Of a stretch of DNA of 64,000 nucleotides, positions 32,250-41,551 are shown one piece after another. Position 1 is the first letter of the stretch. Each line of letters starts with the position of its first letter. A program made the translations under genes and the position numbers. The notes below the pieces were generated by a model. The model saw only the letters and a program-made list of their open reading frames with translations. It ran no database searches and had not been told where the DNA came from. Origin of the DNA: Faecenecus sp036648855 (lineage in GTDB: Bacteria; Bacillota_I; Bacilli_A; RF39; UBA660); the NCBI GenBank assembly GCA_036648855.1, contig JAVWCU010000002.1:1-64000 (forward strand), read 5' to 3'.

Positions 32250-33608
32250 TTAGTTTTTATCTATTTTAATATTAATTTGATATGAATTTTCCAAGTCCAT
32301 TTCATCTAAATTGATTACAAAACCTTTTGATTCTAGGCTGTTTATCATATCTCTAATAGTATTAATTGCTATTTTTAAATTAGCCGGTTCAGCTTTTTCA
32401 TCTACTGTAATAAGTGTTTCAGGAATAATCTCATTACTACTTGAATCCACGCCTGGCTGATTTTTTCTAAACTCGTTCAAAAGGGATTCTGTATTAGCAA
32501 AAGGCTGATATGGTTGAGGTTGAATAGGAGCAGCAATTTCCTCATCTAATAGTTCAATATCATCATTTATTTGAATAGGTTTTCTATTTTGATAAGGATC
32601 TGCTTCTGGTGATTCTGATATTTGTCCAAGAGGAGCAATTAGAGACTCCAAAGGAACTTTTTCTGCCGGTTCTAGGTCTAGAATATCGGGTTGCTTTGAA
32701 ACCTCTGGGGTTACAGATTCTGTTTCTTCTACAAAAGATGGAATAAATTTATAATTTTTTACTTCTTCTTTTTCCGGTAAAGCTTGTGGCTCTACTTTTA
32801 ATAGACTATCTAAATCTGCGGTTGGCATTTCTGAAGTTGCAGTTTGAATATCGGAAGTTTGAGATTTTAAAGTTTCTATGTTTATAGGTGTTGATGCTGA
32901 TAAATCTACAATTGGAGCTAGTTTTATCTCCTCGTATTCTGTTACAGGAAAATTATCTATAAAATTACTTGATTCTTCTTTTGCTTTTTCCGGAATTACA
33001 GGTTCCTCCAAACTAGGCTTTATTTCTGCTTCTAGTTCTCTTACTGTCATTCGGTTAGTTATGATTTTCTGTAGCATAGCAACTTGCTGTTCTTTATCCT
33101 TAATGTTTAGTAAACTTCTAGCATGCCTTTCTGAAATCTGATCCTTTAATAATGCTTCTTGAACTTCATCGGTTAAAGTTAAAAGGCGCAATTTATTAGC
33201 TACAGCTGCCTGGGATTTACCCATAGTAGCCCCTAGCTCTTCTTGGGTTAGAGAATCTAGGTCTAGTATTTTTTGATAGGTTCTAGCCTCTTCAATCGCT
33301 GATAAGTCACGTCTTTGAAGATTTTCTAATAAAGCTACTTTAGAACTTTCCTTATCATCAAGATTGCGAATAATAGCTGGTATTTTAGTCAATCCTCCCA
33401 TTACAGAGGCTTTGTAACGACGTTCACCTGCTATGATTTCATATTTATCACCAATTTTTCTTACAATAATCGGCTGAATAACACCATGTTCTACAATAGA
33501 TGCAGATAATTCTTTTAAGCCTTTTTCATCGAAAATTTCCCGTGGTTGAAAGCGGTTAGGTATAATATCATCAACATATAAATCGACAATTTCTCTATCA
33601 CTATTCAT
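32250..33608 (-). CDS. noc: Noc-type nucleoid occlusion protein with long linker and no N-terminal helix
   Basis: ParB paralogue (452 residues) expected to bind the NBS palindrome and keep the division machinery off the nucleoid. The CTPase/ParB domain starts almost at residue 1 (VDDIIPNRFQPREIF), with GERRYKA near 62, and the HTH (LTQEELGATMGKSQAAVANKLRLL) near 120. The C-terminal dimer domain (410-452, IAINTIRDMINSLESKGF) aligns with B. subtilis Noc. Two oddities: the N-terminal amphipathic helix that tethers B. subtilis Noc to the membrane is absent, and about 205 acidic, Pro/Glu/Ser-rich residues (about 203-409) separate HTH and dimer domain, versus about 25 in B. subtilis. ATG 33608 follows GAGG by 6 bases. 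Location beside rsmG is conserved. Confidence 0.9.
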   Translation of the reverse strand: MNSDREIVDLYVDDIIPNRFQPREIFDEKGLKELSASIVEHGVIQPIIVRKIGDKYEIIAGERRYKASVMGGLTKIPAIIRNLDDKESSKVALLENLQRRDLSAIEEARTYQKILDLDSLTQEELGATMGKSQAAVANKLRLLTLTDEVQEALLKDQISERHARSLLNIKDKEQQVAMLQKIITNRMTVRELEAEIKPSLEEPVIPEKAKEESSNFIDNFPVTEYEEIKLAPIVDLSASTPINIETLKSQTSDIQTATSEMPTADLDSLLKVEPQALPEKEEVKNYKFIPSFVEETESVTPEVSKQPDILDLEPAEKVPLESLIAPLGQISESPEADPYQNRKPIQINDDIELLDEEIAAPIQPQPYQPFANTESLLNEFRKNQPGVDSSSNEIIPETLITVDEKAEPANLKIAINTIRDMINSLESKGFVINLDEMDLENSYQINIKIDKN

Positions 33609-33682
33609 TTTGTACCTCACTTTTTATTCTTTTATTCTTCTTACATTCCCTATGATAACATTATAGATTACTTTTAGACTTT

Positions 33683-34405
33683 TTACAATGCTATTTTTTT
33701 TATTTTATCTATACTACGGGGATATTGTTTTAAGCCAATTTTAACCTTTTTTATTTTTACTAAATTTCTAATACTATTTTCAAATGGTAAATTAAAAGAT
33801 ATTAACTCTTCTATTTCTCCTGATAATTTACTAATAGTTTTGCTAGCCTCTACTTCTTCTAATTCAGAACTTATGTTGGCTTTCATCGGAATAAAATAGC
33901 CCCCTACTTTTACAATAGGTAAACATATTTCAGAAATTATTCTTAATGAAGCCATGGCTCTTACCGTTACTATATCAAATTTTTCACGATTATTTTTAGC
34001 AAAGTCTTCCCCTCTATTATGTTCTGCTACGATACCAGAAAGTTCTAAACTATCAATTACTACATTTAAGTAGTTAATCCTTTTTTGTAAGGAATCTACT
34101 AAAGTAATTTGAAGATTTGGAAAAACTATTTTTAAAACTAAACCTGGAAATCCTGCTCCTGTTCCTATATCACATAATTTAATAGTCTGGTTTTTATAAC
34201 GATTAAAATCAAAAGCCTTAATCAAAGTTAAACTGTCATAAAAATGCTTAAGATATACTTCTTCTTTAAGCACAATCGTTGTTAAATTAATGTGAGAATT
34301 CCATTCTATAAGCAAATCATATAACTGATCTAACTGAGCTAATTGCAAGTCTGTTAAGTTAATTGATAATTTTGTTAATTCTTCTATAAACTGTTCTTTA
34401 GTCAT
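33683..34405 (-). CDS. rsmG: 16S rRNA guanine-527 N7-methyltransferase
   Basis: SAM-dependent rRNA methyltransferase (240 residues). LYDLLIEWNSHINLTTI near 30, then SAM motif LCDIGTGAGFPGLVLKI near 72 and VTVRAMASL near 133. Loss in other bacteria gives low-level streptomycin resistance. It overlaps mnmG by 8 bp in the mnmE-mnmG-rsmG operon. Confidence 0.95.
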   Translation of the reverse strand: MTKEQFIEELTKLSINLTDLQLAQLDQLYDLLIEWNSHINLTTIVLKEEVYLKHFYDSLTLIKAFDFNRYKNQTIKLCDIGTGAGFPGLVLKIVFPNLQITLVDSLQKRINYLNVVIDSLELSGIVAEHNRGEDFAKNNREKFDIVTVRAMASLRIISEICLPIVKVGGYFIPMKANISSELEEVEASKTISKLSGEIEELISFNLPFENSIRNLVKIKKVKIGLKQYPRSIDKIKKIAL

Positions 34406-36266
34406 GTTTTACACCCTCTTGCTTATGAATAAATACATTTAGTATAGAGATGTCTGCTGGATTAACTCCACTTATTCTTGCTGCTTGGCCTATTGATGTC
34501 GGCCTGACTTCCATTAGTTTTTGCTTGGCTTCTTGGGCTAAATTATGAAACTTACTATAATCTAAATCTGCAGGAATTTTTATATCTTCTAATGACAACA
34601 TCTTTTCTGCTTCTTTTAAAGCTTTAGAAATATAACCTTCATACTTTATCATTATCTCAACTTGCTCTAGGACTTCCTTCGAATAATTTAGTTTTATAAA
34701 ATATGCAATGTTTTTAATGGTAATTTCTGGGCGTTTTAATAGATTATACAAAGTTATTCCATCTGATAGGGGTGTTGATCCAATACTAATTAAATAATTA
34801 TTAGTTTCTTTTTTTGTAGTAGCTTTACTAGCTTTTAACATTTCAATAACTTGCTTTATTTCACTTTCTTTTTGTAATAAAGCATCATATTTTAACTGAC
34901 TAACTAGTCCTACTTGATAGCCGTATTTTCTTAATCTTAAATCTGCATTATCATGTCTTAAAAGAAGACGATATTCGGCACGAGATGTTAACATTCTGTA
35001 TGGCTCCTTAGTCCCTTTAGTAACTAAATCATCAATTAGCACCCCAATATATGATTCATTTCTTTTTAAAATTAACGGCTCTTTATTATTTAGTTTTAAG
35101 GAAGCATTAATTCCTGCGATTAAACCTTGTCCAGCGGCTTCTTCATAGCCACTTGTTCCATTTATTTGGCCTGCTGTAAACAGATTCTCTACTATTTTAG
35201 TCTCTAAAGACCTTTTCAATTGCTTAGGATCAATTGCGTCATATTCAATGGCATAGGCATATTTTTTAATGATTGCTGACTCTAAACCGACTAAACTATG
35301 AACCATTTGATCTTGAACATAATGGGGCATACTAGTGGAGAAACCTTGAAGATATATATCATCATAATATAGACTTTCTGGTTCTAAGAAAAGTTGATGA
35401 CGTTCCTTATCAGCAAATCTAACAACTTTATCCTCTATTGAAGGACAATACCTAGGTCCGATTCCTTCAACATAGCCTCCATACATGCTTGATTCTTTTA
35501 AATGAGCTCTTATTATTTCATGAGTTTTTAAGTTTGAATAAATTAGATGACAGGGTATCTGATTTTCAGCTTTATAACCAGGTGGATTATCAAATGAAAA
35601 AGAATAGCAATCTTCATCCCCAGGTTGTACCTCTGTTTTTGTAAAATCTATACTATCTTTTTGAATACGAGGAGGAGTTCCGGTTTTTAATCTTTGAATA
35701 GTGAAACCAAGTTTCCTTAAATTATCACTCAAAAATTTAGAATCTCTTTCACCATGAGGCCCACTAGGAGTTTTTGTATCGCCTACTAAAACCATTCCCT
35801 TTAGATATGTTCCCGTCGTTAAAATAACTATTTCCGAAAAAATCTTTTCCCCTTTTTCAGTAATAATTCCTTTGATTTTGTTATTTTCAACTATTAAATC
35901 TTCAACTAGTGTTTCTAAAATTGATAAGTTAGTAGTTGATGTTAAGGTTTTTAGCATAACTTGTGGATAAGTTACTTTATCTCCTTGTGCCCTTAAGGCT
36001 TGCACAGCAGGGCCTTTTTTAGTATTTAACATTTTCATTTGTAATGATGAATGGTCAATATTATTACCCATTTCACCACCTAAAGCATCTATTTCTCTAA
36101 CGATAGTTCCTTTGGCTGGACCTCCAATAGATGGGTTACATGGCATATCTGCTATGTTTTTTATATTGCCAGTCACTAAAAGTGTCTTATGTCCTAATCT
36201 AGAAGCTGCTAAAGCCGCTTCACATCCAGCATGTCCTCCACCTACAACTATAATTTCATAATTCAT
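34398..36266 (-). CDS. mnmG: tRNA uridine-34 carboxymethylaminomethyl modification enzyme MnmG
   Basis: FAD-dependent partner of MnmE (622 residues) making cmnm5U34 in tRNAs. The FAD-binding IVVGGGHAGCEAALAASRLG is at the N-terminus. GTYLKGMVLVGDTKTPSGPHGE and the later AGQINGTSGYEEAAGQGLIAG are family signatures. The frame extends to 36290, but the ATG at 36266 starts the Rossmann fold and has an RBS. It follows mnmE by 8 bp. Confidence 0.96.
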   Translation of the reverse strand: MNYEIIVVGGGHAGCEAALAASRLGHKTLLVTGNIKNIADMPCNPSIGGPAKGTIVREIDALGGEMGNNIDHSSLQMKMLNTKKGPAVQALRAQGDKVTYPQVMLKTLTSTTNLSILETLVEDLIVENNKIKGIITEKGEKIFSEIVILTTGTYLKGMVLVGDTKTPSGPHGERDSKFLSDNLRKLGFTIQRLKTGTPPRIQKDSIDFTKTEVQPGDEDCYSFSFDNPPGYKAENQIPCHLIYSNLKTHEIIRAHLKESSMYGGYVEGIGPRYCPSIEDKVVRFADKERHQLFLEPESLYYDDIYLQGFSTSMPHYVQDQMVHSLVGLESAIIKKYAYAIEYDAIDPKQLKRSLETKIVENLFTAGQINGTSGYEEAAGQGLIAGINASLKLNNKEPLILKRNESYIGVLIDDLVTKGTKEPYRMLTSRAEYRLLLRHDNADLRLRKYGYQVGLVSQLKYDALLQKESEIKQVIEMLKASKATTKKETNNYLISIGSTPLSDGITLYNLLKRPEITIKNIAYFIKLNYSKEVLEQVEIMIKYEGYISKALKEAEKMLSLEDIKIPADLDYSKFHNLAQEAKQKLMEVRPTSIGQAARISGVNPADISILNVFIHKQEGVKHD

Positions 36267-36274
36267 AATATAAC

Positions 36275-37630
36275 CTACTTCCCTATGCAAAACTGACTAA
36301 ATAATTGATCTAATAACTCTTCAGTATATGTATCTCCAATTATTTCACCTAATTTATCCCAAGACCTTTTTAAGTCTATTTCAACTATATCTATAGGCAT
36401 AGAATTTTGAATGCCCTGTTCTGCTTCTAATATAATGTTGTATGCTTCCTTAGCTAAGGCTATTTGACGGATATTAGATAAATAATTATAATCTTTTGTT
36501 TCTATTTCATTTAAGTTAAAAAGCTCTTTGATTTTATTAGTTAACTCTTCTATTCCAGATTCTAAACAGGTATTAGTAAAAACAACTTGTCTTCCTTCCA
36601 ATTCATGGTAATTTAGTTTGGTATTTAAATCGTTTTTATTTACTACTACTATACTGTTGGTAGCCTGAGTCTTTAACAGAATATCTTTATCGAGAGAAGT
36701 CAACTGCTCATTATTATTTACTACTACAATAACTAAATCAGCTTCTTTTATTAGTGAAAGACTTCTTTCTACTCCTATTTTTTCAACAATATCATTAGTG
36801 TTTCTAATTCCTGCTGTGTCTATTATATTAAGCAAAATGCCATCTAAATTAATAGTTCCTTCTACAGTATCTCTGGTAGTTCCCTCTATTTCAGTAACAA
36901 TTGCTTTTTCCTCTTTTAATAAGCAATTTAAAAGGCTACTTTTCCCAACATTTGGCCTCCCTACTATCACTGTTTTTATCCCATTTTTAATTATTTGACC
37001 AGTTTCACTTTCATTAATTATTTTTTCTAAATCACTTTTTAATATGGCTAGTTGAGGTTTTATTTTCATATTAGTCATAATTTCTATGTCTTCATATTCT
37101 GGATAATCGATGTTTACTTCAATAGTAGCAATAATTTCTAACATTTTTTGCCGTAACTTTTTTATAATCAAACTAATATGCCCATCTAAGCCTTTTATTG
37201 CTAGTTTTCTGGCTTGTTCGGTTTTCACTTGGAGCAAATCCATTATTGATTCGGCATTAACTAAGTCAATTCTTCCATTTAAAAAAGCCCTTTTGGTAAA
37301 TTCTCCTGGTTCTGCTAGTCTAGCCCCTGACGTTAATAAAAGTTCTAGGATTTTATTGGTGGTAGTGATTCCTCCATGGCAATTTATTTCTACAATATCC
37401 TCCATTGTAAAGGTTTTAGGTGCTTTCATTACTGATACTAGTACTTCATCTATTATTTCATCTCTGCTTTTAATATAGCCATAATGAATAGTATGTGTTA
37501 AAACTTTACTTAAATCTTTTCCAGACCATATTTTATTTACAATTGAAATAGAGCTATCTCCACTAATTCTAATTATTGATATTGCTCCCACTCCCATTGT
37601 AGTTGAGATTGCCGCGATTGTATCATTCAT
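36275..37630 (-). CDS. mnmE: tRNA modification GTPase MnmE
   Basis: GTPase (451 residues) acting with MnmG. The N-terminal THF-binding domain begins DTIAAISTTMGVGAISIIRISG. The G domain (about 215-370) has GRPNVGKSSLLN, DTAG and NKND. The C-terminus ends FCIGK with the conserved Cys. It is the first gene of mnmE-mnmG-rsmG. The 137-bp gap upstream of it carries a Noc-binding palindrome. Confidence 0.96.
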   Translation of the reverse strand: MNDTIAAISTTMGVGAISIIRISGDSSISIVNKIWSGKDLSKVLTHTIHYGYIKSRDEIIDEVLVSVMKAPKTFTMEDIVEINCHGGITTTNKILELLLTSGARLAEPGEFTKRAFLNGRIDLVNAESIMDLLQVKTEQARKLAIKGLDGHISLIIKKLRQKMLEIIATIEVNIDYPEYEDIEIMTNMKIKPQLAILKSDLEKIINESETGQIIKNGIKTVIVGRPNVGKSSLLNCLLKEEKAIVTEIEGTTRDTVEGTINLDGILLNIIDTAGIRNTNDIVEKIGVERSLSLIKEADLVIVVVNNNEQLTSLDKDILLKTQATNSIVVVNKNDLNTKLNYHELEGRQVVFTNTCLESGIEELTNKIKELFNLNEIETKDYNYLSNIRQIALAKEAYNIILEAEQGIQNSMPIDIVEIDLKRSWDKLGEIIGDTYTEELLDQLFSQFCIGK

Positions 37631-37728
37631 AAAATCACTCCTTTTAAATCATAGTTGGGTACCACAATTGATAATGATTATAACATATTTTTTATTTTTT
37701 TGCTTTTTTTACTGAGAAAAATGCTATA

Positions 37729-37750
37729 AATTATTTCCCGGGAAATAATT
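37729..37750. promoter_or_regulatory. Noc-binding site (NBS) palindrome between mnmE and jag
   Basis: Contains ATTTCCCGGGAAAT (37733-37746), identical to the published B. subtilis Noc consensus core, within a perfect 22-bp palindrome. The same sequence recurs downstream of gyrA and in dnaX. Confidence 0.85.
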
Positions 37751-37754
37751 ATAA

Positions 37755-37780
37755 AAGAAAAAAAGGATTATTTATCCTCT
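37755..37780 (-). terminator. Terminator of rnpA-yidC-jag
   Basis: On the minus strand a short stem (37774-37778 with 37764-37768) is followed by a long T-rich run; it overlaps the jag stop codon region and abuts the NBS. Confidence 0.6.
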
Positions 37781-38382
37781 TTTGGTTTAATTACGACATA
37801 ACGATTTGGTTCTTCCCCAACGCTTTCCGTATAAACATATTTATTATCTGTTAAAGCATTGTGTATAATACGACGTTCGTATGAGTTCATTGGATCTAAC
37901 TTTGCTTCTATTTTAGAATTTCCAACTTCACGAGCAACGTTTCTAGCTATATGTTCCAAATTAATTTCTTGTTTTACTTTATATTCTCCTACATCTAATA
38001 CAAAGTTGAAGTAAAAACCATATTTAGTATAAATTGCTTGCTTTACAACAATAGATAATGATTCCATTGTCCGGCCTTGCTTACCAATTAACAAAGCATT
38101 ATTATCTGAATATAAGGTTATCGTAATGTTCCCATCATGATTTTTTAATTCCATATTAGCAGTAATACCCATATTATGAACTAATTTTTGAATGTATTCT
38201 TTAGTAAACTCTATTATTTCACTTTTAGTTACCACTTCTATTTCAACTTTTTTTGCTTTAAATAAGCTTGTTTTTGTTTCAACTTCTTTAATGTAAAGAT
38301 TATTTTCTTCTTCTTGTAATTCTATAAGAGCATTATTTATAGCTTCTTCTTTTGTCTTTCCAAAAAATATTTTCTTATCCAT
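37768..38382 (-). CDS. jag: RNA-binding protein Jag (KhpB)
   Basis: RNA-binding protein (204 residues) linked to cell-wall and division control in Gram-positives. Jag-N domain covers 1-55 (MDKKIFFGKTKEEAINNALIELQ). The KH domain follows (ALLIGKQGRTMESLSIVVKQAI, GxxG variant GKQG near 112), then R3H (ARNVAREVGNSKIEAKLDPMNSYERRIIHN). It overlaps yidC by 8 bp, the conserved spoIIIJ-jag pair. Confidence 0.95.
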   Translation of the reverse strand: MDKKIFFGKTKEEAINNALIELQEEENNLYIKEVETKTSLFKAKKVEIEVVTKSEIIEFTKEYIQKLVHNMGITANMELKNHDGNITITLYSDNNALLIGKQGRTMESLSIVVKQAIYTKYGFYFNFVLDVGEYKVKQEINLEHIARNVAREVGNSKIEAKLDPMNSYERRIIHNALTDNKYVYTESVGEEPNRYVVIKPKEDK

Positions 38383-39301
38383 TTAGCTTTTTACTCCTTT
38401 TTACAATTAAATTTTGAATAATAGTAAAAGCATTTGAAGCAATCCAATATATTCCTAAGGCTGCTGGCATGAAAAACGACATAATTAGAATCATAATAGT
38501 CATTATATTTGACATGCTTTTCATAGGGTCATTTTCATTGGTGGTAGCAGTTTTATTTAAATTCATTGAAAAATATGTGGTAATTCCTATTAATACTACA
38601 AGTATTAAATAAAACCAATTTCCTCTTGTAAAAATCCCAATCCAAGGGGTTGTTCCCATTTGAAGAGTTAGAAAGTTTTCTTCAAATACTGCTGGAATAC
38701 GGTTAATTGCTTCCAAAAAAGCGAAAAATAATGGAAGCTGAATTAATCCGAATAAACACCCCGATAACGGGTTAATATTATTCTTTTTATATATCATAGT
38801 CATTTCTTGGCTTTTTTTCATTAAAGAATCTTGATCTGTTTTGTCTTTATACTTTTTCTCCAAACGATCTAAATCCGGTTGAGCTTTTTTGATTAATTCA
38901 GATTGCATTGCTGTTTTATTTGTTAGAGGATAAGCAACTAAACGAATAAGCAATGTAGTGATAATTAATGATAGAGCTGCACTTCCCACAAATTTACTAA
39001 TCCACAATATTAGAAAAGCTAAGGGCTTAACAAAAATATTTGCCCATAATCCTTCATATCCTCCAGAAGTTGGAGTAAAATTATCACAGGTTGGTACTTT
39101 TGAAATATCCACTCCGTTATTTTTATATAATTCCATCGTCTTTTCATCAATTGGACGACAAAGAATATTTTCTGTTAAGCTTTGACCGGTTTCTGGATTA
39201 GTAACTACTTTTTTATCTGAACCTTTTAAGGTTTTAGTACAGCCTGTTAATAATGTTACTATTAATAACAAAACTATCAATTTTGACTTATTCTTTTTCA
39301 T
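38375..39301 (-). CDS. yidC: Membrane protein insertase YidC/SpoIIIJ
   Basis: Lipoprotein insertase (308 residues). The signal peptide has lipobox LLTGC (lipidated Cys21). Five hydrophobic helices follow: AFLILWISKFVGSAALSLIITTLLIRLVAYPLT (with the groove Arg in TLLIRL), then NPLSGCLFGLIQLPLFFAFLEAINRI. This is the SpoIIIJ position next to rnpA and rpmH, so it may also serve sporulation. The start overlaps rnpA by 14 bp; RBS GAAGGAG. Confidence 0.95.
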   Translation of the reverse strand: MKKNKSKLIVLLLIVTLLTGCTKTLKGSDKKVVTNPETGQSLTENILCRPIDEKTMELYKNNGVDISKVPTCDNFTPTSGGYEGLWANIFVKPLAFLILWISKFVGSAALSLIITTLLIRLVAYPLTNKTAMQSELIKKAQPDLDRLEKKYKDKTDQDSLMKKSQEMTMIYKKNNINPLSGCLFGLIQLPLFFAFLEAINRIPAVFEENFLTLQMGTTPWIGIFTRGNWFYLILVVLIGITTYFSMNLNKTATTNENDPMKSMSNIMTIMILIMSFFMPAALGIYWIASNAFTIIQNLIVKRSKKLNG

Positions 39302-39650
39302 TCTTTGCTCCTTCAGAAATTTTACTATTTATTTTATTTATTAGATTAATAAAACTTATCTCTATTTCTTCAAATGTTAAATTTAAACTGTTCTTTCTTA
39401 ATATTATAATATAATCTATTCCTTTTGAATATAGTTTTTTATTATTATCTACAATATTTCTTAACTTTCTCTTATATTTATTTCTAATTATTGCATTTCC
39501 TATTTTTGTTCCAACGGATATTCCAAAACGATTATGTTCAAGTTTATTAAAATAAAAATAAATTACTAGATTTTTATCTTTAAAATAGGTATTATTTTCA
39601 ATTATCTTGCTAAAATCTTTATTTTTTTGAACAATATTCATTTTTTTCAT
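39288..39650 (-). CDS. rnpA: Ribonuclease P protein component
   Basis: Protein cofactor of RNase P (120 residues), which trims tRNA 5' ends. It begins KKMNIVQKNKDFSKII and has the RNR-type motif IRNKYKRKLRNIV near 70 together with FGISVGTKIGNA. The frame reaches 39674, but AGGTAGGAG lies 7 bases before the ATG at 39650. It follows rpmH in the usual order. Confidence 0.93.
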   Translation of the reverse strand: MKKMNIVQKNKDFSKIIENNTYFKDKNLVIYFYFNKLEHNRFGISVGTKIGNAIIRNKYKRKLRNIVDNNKKLYSKGIDYIIILRKNSLNLTFEEIEISFINLINKINSKISEGAKNEKE

Positions 39651-39676
39651 TATATTACTCCTACCTATTTTCATAG

Positions 39677-39703
39677 TAAAAAACCACTGATAAGATCCAG
39701 TGG
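39677..39703 (-). terminator. Terminator or attenuator between rpmH and rnpA
   Basis: On the minus strand CCACTG/CAGTGG (39698-39703 with 39684-39689) is followed by TTTTTT. It would lower rnpA relative to rpmH expression. Confidence 0.75.
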
Positions 39704-39705
39704 AA

Positions 39706-39828
39706 TTATTTTGCTAATTGCTTACGTCCTTTAGCTCTACGTCTATTAAGTATATTTGCTTTCATTCTAGCAAAGAAACCATGCTTTTTTGCCTTTTTTC
39801 TATTATTTGGTTGATATGTTCTCTTCAT
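39706..39828 (-). CDS. rpmH: 50S ribosomal protein L34, short form
   Basis: bL34 with only 40 residues against 44 in most bacteria. It begins MKRTYQPNNRKKAKKHGFFARM and ends RRRAKGRKQLAK; the loss is in the segment that usually reads like KNGRKVL. The frame is open upstream to 39888, but GGAGGTGG lies 6 bases before the ATG at 39828. A near-consensus promoter drives it. Confidence 0.95.
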   Translation of the reverse strand: MKRTYQPNNRKKAKKHGFFARMKANILNRRRAKGRKQLAK

Positions 39829-39858
39829 TATTTCCACCTCCAGACATGAATCCACATT

Positions 39859-39888
39859 ATTATAAACGAATAAAGTAGTTTTTGTCAA
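39859..39888 (-). promoter_or_regulatory. Consensus sigma-A promoter of rpmH
   Basis: On the minus strand TTGACA (39883-39888) and TATAAT (39859-39864), both perfect, with an 18-base spacer. Confidence 0.9.
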
Positions 39889-39894
39889 TCAAAA

Positions 39895-40130
39895 GTTATT
39901 ATTTTATTTATTAAAACTTTTTCCACTTTATAAACATGGTTGTTTAAAAATATACGTGGCTTGTTAATTGTAAAATTACATATTCTGTGGATAAATATGA
40001 TGTTCTTATATATAGTATAGATTTTAGAAGTGGATAAAACTGTGAATAACCTGTGCATTAGTTGTTAATAATATTTATCTGTTTTTTATGCTTTCTTTTT
40101 TCAACAAACTAAGTTACAATAATTGTCAAG
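39895..40130. other. oriC: oriC, upstream part: DnaA-box cluster
   Basis: Gene-free region between rpmH and dnaA. DnaA boxes (reverse orientation): TGTGGATAA at 39986-39994 and TGTGAATAA at 40041-40049 are perfect to TTATNCACA; AGTGGATAA at 40029-40037 and TGTGCATTA at 40052-40060 match 8 of 9. Strand bias of genes flips here (minus to the left, plus to the right), as expected for the origin. Confidence 0.85.
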
Positions 40131-40164
40131 AAATTCAACTTATATTCAGTGGGGAAGTGATATA

Positions 40165-41542
40165 ATGAATGTGAAAATTTTATGGAAGAATTTTTTAGAT
40201 GAAATTAAGTCAGAAGTGACATCTTTATCCTATGAAACTTGGTTTCAAGATACTGATTTATATGAACTAAATAATGGAAAAGCCCGAGTTATTGTTCCTA
40301 TGCCTATACATAAAAAACACTTATCTGATAATTATAGAAATTTAATTACTGAGACATTTAATCGTATCTCTGGTTCTAATTTTGAATTTGAGTTTATTTT
40401 AAAAGAAGAAATTGGAGAAAATGAGCAACAACTACAGTTAAAAAAAGATGTAGAGATTGGGGTACCTTTTAATAACCCCATAAATTCTAATTTAAATATT
40501 AATTATAACTTTGAAACTTTTATTGTAGGTAATAGTAATAAGTTTGCTCACGCTGCTGCTCTATCAGTTGCTGAAAATCCGGGTAAAATGTATAATCCAT
40601 TATTTATATATGGAAATAGTGGATTAGGAAAAACTCATTTAATGCATGCAATTGGAAATTATATTGTCCAAAATTCTAATAAGAAAGTATTATATGTTAC
40701 TAGTGAACAATTTATTACTGATTTCTTAGGGATTAATAAGAAAGATGAATTTGGCACTAATTTCAATTATGTAGAATTTTTTAAGAATAAATATAGAAAT
40801 GTCGATGTACTGATGATAGATGATATTCAATTTTTAGGAGGAGCTACCCAAACTCAACATGAGTTCTTTAATACCTTTAATACCTTATATAGTGATAATA
40901 AACAAATTATTATTTCCTCAGATAGATCTCCTAATGATTTAAAGCTATTAGAGGATAGACTTAGAACAAGATTTTGTTGGGGATTAACTGTTGATATTTT
41001 TCCTCCGGATTTTGAACTAAGAATTGCAATTTTAAAGAAAAAGATTTTAGGGGGAGCTATAGATAAACAAATTCCTGATGATGTTATTGAGTATATTGCT
41101 TCAAATATGGGGAGTGATGTTAGGCAATTAGAAGGTTCAGTTAATCGATTACTTGCTTATTCTACTTTTATGGGTGGTATAGAAATAACACTAGACCTTG
41201 CAATAGAATCACTAAAGGACTATATTAGTAGTGGAATTAGTGATAAAAATGATATTCACAAAATTCAAAAACTAGTCGCAGAGTTTTTTAAGATTTCTGT
41301 TGAAGATATGAAGAGTAAAAAAAGAAGTNNNNNNNNNNAGTGCTAATTTAGCCTTTCCTCGACAAGTGGCAATGTATTTAACTAGACAAATAACAGGTGA
41401 ATCATTTCCAAAAATCGGAACAGAATTTGGTGGTAAAGATCACTCTACAGTTATTCATTCTTGTGATAAAATAGAAAAGGAAATGAAGACTAATAAAGAA
41501 CTAGATTTAATCATAAAAAAAATAACTAAAGAAATGCAATAA
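40165..41542 (+). CDS. dnaA: Chromosomal replication initiator protein DnaA, with a 10-N gap
   Basis: AAA+ initiator (about 454 residues). Domain I (WKNFLDEIKSEVTSLSYETWF) comes first, then a short linker. Domain III has Walker A YGNSGLGKTHLMHAIG near 153 and Walker B MIDDIQFLGG near 217. Domain IV has the signature GGKDHSTVIHSCDKI after the gap. The N run at 41329-41338 breaks the frame artificially: coding continues as SANLAFPRQVAMYLTRQ to a stop at 41542. AGT stands on both sides of the run, so the contig ends may simply abut or overlap. The start at 40165 follows GGGGAAGTGA. Confidence 0.95.
41329..41338. other. Assembly gap of 10 N in dnaA
   Basis: Ten N between two AGT codons in a conserved part of DnaA domain IV (KSKKRS / ANLAFPRQ). 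Homology leaves no room for missing residues, so the run is a scaffolding artefact. Confidence 0.97.
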
Positions 41543-41551
41543 ATAGAAATC

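Noticed and set aside
37110..37478. 122-codon plus-strand open frame opposite mnmE
   Set aside because: It is antisense to the well-conserved mnmE, lacks a ribosome site, and has no recognisable domain.
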